Origin: Lautropia sp. SCN 70-15 | GTDB lineage: Bacteria > Pseudomonadota > Gammaproteobacteria > Burkholderiales > Burkholderiaceae_E | Assembly: GCA_001724315.1 (NCBI GenBank) | Contig: MEEC01000115.1 | Span: 1 to 8,011 of the forward strand | Direction: 5' to 3' | DNA length: 8,011 nucleotides | Shown: positions 5,856 to 8,011 of the stretch, in pieces | How the letters are laid out: each line of letters opens with the position of its first letter | Numbering within the stretch: position 1 is the stretch's first letter | Program-made: the position numbers and the translations under genes | The notes under the pieces: generated by a model | What the model was told of the DNA's origin: nothing | The model's database searches: none | What the model saw: only the letters and a program-made list of their open reading frames with translations

Positions 5856-7205
5856 TCACCGGACAGCCTGTGAAACCAGCAGTCGCCTGAGCAGACCCGA
5901 ACTTGCCACCGCCTGCCAGCCCAGCCCGCGCAACGCCGCCAACGGCGCGCCGAACGGTCCCTGCGAGAGCGCGGAGGCCGGGTCGAACAGCTTCTGCAAG
6001 CCATCGGTGGCCAGCCGCATGGCCAGCACCGGCTCGGCGCGCGAGCGCTCGTAGCGGCGCAGCAACAGGAGCTCGCCCGGATCGCGCGGGGCCTCGCGCC
6101 CGCGAAGGGTCTCGGCGAGCGCCTGCACGTCGCCGAAACCCAGGTTCATGCCCTGCCCGGCCAGCGGGTGCACCACGTGGGCCGCATCGCCCACCAGGGC
6201 CACGCGGCGCGCAACCAGCGAATCGACCTTCCCGAGCCGCAGCGGCCAGCCGGCCGCGGGCCCGATCGGGGTCATCTTGCCGAGCGTGCCGCCCGAGACC
6301 GCCTCGACGCGTGCGGCCAGATCGGCGGGCTCGAGAGCCAGCAGCTCGTCGGCCAGCGCATGCGGCGCCGACCACACGATGCTGCAGCGACCGGCCGGCG
6401 CAGCGGTTGACGCTGCGGCAGGCGCGCTCGCCTGCGCATCGCCAGTCCCCGCCGGCAAGGGCAGCAGCGCCAGGATGCCATGGGCGCCGAACCACTGGTA
6501 CGCGCAATCGCGATGCGGCAGCGAGGTGTCGAAGTTGGCGACCACCGCGCGCTGCGGATAGTCGGTCAGCGAGCCCGCGATGCCGGCCAGCTCGCGGACC
6601 CGCGAGTTCGCGCCGTCGGCGCCGACCACCAGGCGCGCCTTCAGCGTGCGGCCGTCGCCGAGCACGAGCCTGGCCGCGGCCGGATCGCCTTCGAGGTCGA
6701 GCGCGGCGAGCGGCGAATCGAAGGTGGCGAAGCCGGCGAAACGGCAGGCCTGGGCCAGCGCGCGGGTGAGATTGCGGTTCTCGACGATCCAGGCCAGCGC
6801 GTCGATGCGCGCCTGCCAGGCACTGAAGTGGAGCGCCTTCGGCGCGAAGACGGAGACCCGGCCGTCGGCGGCCTCGGGCCAGATCCGCATGTCGTGGACC
6901 GGCGCGATCCGTTCGGCGTCCATCGCCTGCCAGGCGCCCAGCGACTCGAGCAGCGCCCGAGACGACGGCGACAGCGCGAAGACCCGGTTGTCCCAGTCGC
7001 CGGCCGCGTGCGGCGAGGCGGCAACGAAGCCGGCCGCCCCCGGCCGGCCCGGCGCGGAGCTCGCGCTTTCGGCGCCAGGCGCGTCGGGCCCGACCACGGC
7101 CACCCGCAGACCCGCGCGGGCGAGCGCGAGCCCGGTCGCCAGGCCGACCGCCGCGCGGCCGACCACAGCGACGTCGAACACCGAGGCGTAGCGCGAGCCG
7201 GTCAT
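5856..7205 (-). CDS. UbiH/UbiF-family FAD-dependent hydroxylase, probably for ubiquinone synthesis
   Basis: This 449-residue flavoprotein belongs to the group A aromatic hydroxylases related to UbiH, UbiF and UbiI, which hydroxylate the ubiquinone ring. Seen are the N-terminal FAD fold (FDVAVVG at 10-16 with a following helix and LRVAVVG), the GADG motif at 195-198, and the FAD-ribityl segment GDAAHVVHPLAGQGMNLGFGD at 339-359. The dinucleotide loop reads GRAAVG at 16-21, so the middle glycine of GxGxxG is alanine. An alanine/serine-rich insert lies at about 253-272. Which ring position it modifies cannot be told. I recall this gene next to dsbC in Burkholderia, and it is on the same strand 31 nt upstream of dsbC here. 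No Shine-Dalgarno precedes the ATG, but TATAAT ends 6 nt before it, suggesting a leaderless message. Confidence 0.88.
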   Translation of the reverse strand: MTGSRYASVFDVAVVGRAAVGLATGLALARAGLRVAVVGPDAPGAESASSAPGRPGAAGFVAASPHAAGDWDNRVFALSPSSRALLESLGAWQAMDAERIAPVHDMRIWPEAADGRVSVFAPKALHFSAWQARIDALAWIVENRNLTRALAQACRFAGFATFDSPLAALDLEGDPAAARLVLGDGRTLKARLVVGADGANSRVRELAGIAGSLTDYPQRAVVANFDTSLPHRDCAYQWFGAHGILALLPLPAGTGDAQASAPAAASTAAPAGRCSIVWSAPHALADELLALEPADLAARVEAVSGGTLGKMTPIGPAAGWPLRLGKVDSLVARRVALVGDAAHVVHPLAGQGMNLGFGDVQALAETLRGREAPRDPGELLLLRRYERSRAEPVLAMRLATDGLQKLFDPASALSQGPFGAPLAALRGLGWQAVASSGLLRRLLVSQAVR

Positions 7206-7211
7206 CGGGCG

Positions 7212-7217
7212 ATTATA
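7212..7217 (-). promoter_or_regulatory. Consensus -10 box placed for a leaderless start of the hydroxylase gene
   Basis: The minus strand reads TATAAT then CGCCCG then ATG. A start 7 nt after the box would be the A of the ATG itself. No good -35 hexamer is seen at 16-18 bp. Confidence 0.55.
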
Positions 7218-7285
7218 GGTTCGGGCGGGAAACAGCCCCCGCCGCCATGGTCATCGCGTCGGTGCGGTTGCCGCCTGACCGTCGG

Positions 7286-7313
7286 GCAGGCCGCCTGCGG
7301 ATTCTGCTATCAT
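7286..7313 (+). promoter_or_regulatory. Promoter region of tRNA-Phe
   Basis: TATCAT at 7308-7313 is a fair -10 box, followed by a GC-rich TTCGCGGC discriminator of the kind linked to stringent control of stable RNA genes. The expected -35 position overlaps a perfect palindrome, GCAGGC-C-GCCTGC (7286-7298), and does not resemble TTGACA. Predicted transcription start is near 7320, giving a leader of about 34 nt before the mature tRNA. Confidence 0.5.
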
Positions 7314-7352
7314 TCGCGGCTCGCACGGGGGGCAACCCCCTTTTGTCGCGAA
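7313..7352 (+). promoter_or_regulatory. Two-tier stem-loop in the tRNA-Phe leader
   Basis: The inner hairpin is GGGGG (7327-7331), loop GCAA (a GNRA tetraloop), CCCCC (7336-7340), followed by TTTT (7341-7344), which looks like a miniature intrinsic terminator. TTCGCGGC (7313-7320) and GTCGCGAA (7345-7352) can pair around it with one G-T. If transcription starts near 7320, only the inner hairpin lies wholly in the RNA. It sits 10 nt before the mature 5' end. Confidence 0.5.
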
Positions 7353-7353
7353 C

Positions 7354-7429
<76 letters not shown>

Positions 7430-7435
7430 CCATTC

Positions 7436-7470
7436 AACGCCCAACCGGCTCCGGTTGGGCGTTTTCGTTT
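7436..7470 (+). terminator. Intrinsic terminator of tRNA-Phe
   Basis: AACGCCCAACCGG (7436-7448) and CCGGTTGGGCGTT (7451-7463) pair perfectly, with a practical loop of GCTC, followed by the T-rich TTTTCGTTT (7462-7470). It starts 7 nt after the tRNA CCA end. This is the one textbook Rho-independent terminator in the window. Confidence 0.95.
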
Positions 7471-7722
7471 GCGAGCCCCCGCCGCGGCGCGGGGTTCAGG
7501 CCGGTTCTGCGTGTGCTGCGTCCCATTGCCGCGGGCGCCTGAATGGGGCAGGTTCGACTCTGATCCGCCCTCTCTTCTCTCAAAACCTGCGCCAACTTCC
7601 TCGCCGGAGCGCACGCAGAAGGCCTTGCGCGTCAATGACCTGTGTATGCGTCGTTGCGGGAGGTTGCCCGGCACGCTTGGTGATGCAAAGCCTCATGTGA
7701 ACCGAGAGTCGCCAGAGTCGCA
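7471..7722. other. Region without a recognisable gene downstream of tRNA-Phe
   Basis: Reading frames here do not show the strong third-position GC bias of the rest of the window, and none resembles a known family. Features seen: a GC stem CCCCGC/GCGGGG (7477-7482, 7489-7494) just past the tRNA terminator; a stretch at 7551-7571 that repeats part of the tRNA T-arm with a 5-nt insertion; and a 9-bp near-perfect tandem repeat AGAGTCGCC/AGAGTCGCA (7705-7722). Local GC looks lower than in the core genes. Confidence 0.5.
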
Positions 7723-7959
7723 CTAACGCCGCCGTCCCGCCTTGGCAGGGGCAACGAAGAGGTTGAAGCAGAAAACGTGGACTGTGATCTCCCGTCCGGC
7801 ATCTTCGCGGGATCGAAACACGAAGCGCCACTCGCCGGCAGGCTGTCGCTGTGGAAGGTAGCTCCCTGGGCAAGTGCAATCGAGGGGGGGACGCTGCGTA
7901 GGGCCGCGTGCCCCCCCATCCTGCAGCGTGACCTGATTGGGTCAAGGCCGGGTTGTCAT
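7723..7959 (-). pseudogene. Candidate small gene with an in-frame TGA at codon 6
   Basis: The ATG at 7959 overlaps the stop codon of the preceding partial frame in an ATGA. The frame runs 78 codons to a TAG at 7725-7723 but has a TGA at 7944-7942, codon 6. Past it the frame reads like protein in its second half, for example GEWRFVFRSREDAGREITV and then HVFCFNLFVAPAKAGRRR, with moderate GC3. The middle contains C7 and G7 runs prone to slippage. I do not recognise the family. It could be a decayed member of a two-gene unit or a sequencing or frameshift artefact. It could also be a chance frame, since two other minus-strand frames are open over the same DNA. Confidence 0.3.
7884..7917. repeat. 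G7/C7 hairpin
   Basis: GGGGGGGACGC (7884-7894) pairs with GCGT-G-CCCCCCC (7906-7917) through 11 bp with one bulged G and an 11-nt loop. No T-tract follows. It lies inside the candidate broken frame, and the homopolymers are both natural slippage sites and common sites of sequencing error. Confidence 0.6.
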
Positions 7960-8011
7960 GCAGGCAGTTTGGCTGCAAGCAGTTCGACCTTCTCGATATT
8001 GGGCGGAGAAC
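7956..8011 (-). CDS. C-terminal tail of an unidentified gene, cut by the window edge
   Basis: The minus frame entering from the right edge reads SPPNIEKVELLAAKLPA and then stops with TGA at 7958-7956. The composition looks like an amphipathic helix. The TGA overlaps an ATG that would begin the next frame. Third-position bias is weak and the plus strand is open here too, so the call rests on composition and the ATGA overlap. The end of an antitoxin-like or DNA-binding small protein is possible, but nothing identifies it. Confidence 0.3.
   Translation of the reverse strand, partial: SPPNIEKVELLAAKLPA

Noticed and set aside
3881..5890. Plus-strand open frame of 669 codons, the longest in the window
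   Set aside because: It runs out of frame through mltA and then antisense to dsbC, is extremely rich in Arg, Ala and Pro, and has no domain pattern. High GC makes stop codons rare, so long shadows are expected.
7942..7944. Selenocysteine reading of the TGA at codon 6
   Set aside because: No selenoprotein family is recognised and no SECIS-like hairpin directly follows the TGA.

Overview
The window looks like ordinary chromosome from a high-GC betaproteobacterium, most probably a member of the Burkholderiales. The grounds are the strong GC bias at third codon positions, a tRNA-Phe sequence of the type I know from Burkholderia, and two neighbourhoods I recall from that order: mltA-apaG beside a divergent rpe-gph, and a UbiH/UbiF-family hydroxylase followed by dsbC. 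The species cannot be named from sequence alone.

Layout. Positions 1-3232 carry a minus-strand block. Read in the direction of transcription it is rpe (ribulose-5-phosphate 3-epimerase), a small secreted fasciclin-domain protein, gph (phosphoglycolate phosphatase) and a nitronate monooxygenase-type flavoprotein. A cut-off minus-strand gene with a hydrophobic start lies at the left edge. The rpe and apaG genes diverge from a 61-bp spacer that holds two face-to-face -10 boxes. Plus-strand apaG is followed by a tiny minus-strand gene for a 30-residue membrane peptide, then by plus-strand mltA (lytic transglycosylase A). The mltA gene converges on a second minus-strand pair, the hydroxylase gene and dsbC. 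A plus-strand tRNA-Phe(GAA) gene with a classic intrinsic terminator follows.

The last 540 bp after the tRNA terminator differ in character. Third-position bias weakens, there is no clear intact gene, and there is a G7/C7 hairpin. A candidate minus-strand reading frame starts in ATGA overlap with the end of an off-window gene but has an in-frame TGA at codon 6. This may be decayed accessory DNA next to a tRNA, a common place for integration.

How the genes fit together. Rpe and Gph handle pentose phosphates and 2-phosphoglycolate salvage. Gph and the flavoprotein overlap by 4 nt and are probably translationally coupled. MltA, DsbC and the fasciclin protein act in the periplasm or envelope. 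The hydroxylase probably belongs to ubiquinone synthesis. I see no defence system, CRISPR array, insertion sequence or biosynthetic cluster. The points most worth a second look are regulatory (face-to-face promoters, possible leaderless starts, a fasciclin leader that could hide its own start site, a hairpin in the tRNA leader) and small-gene ones (the 30-residue membrane peptide).
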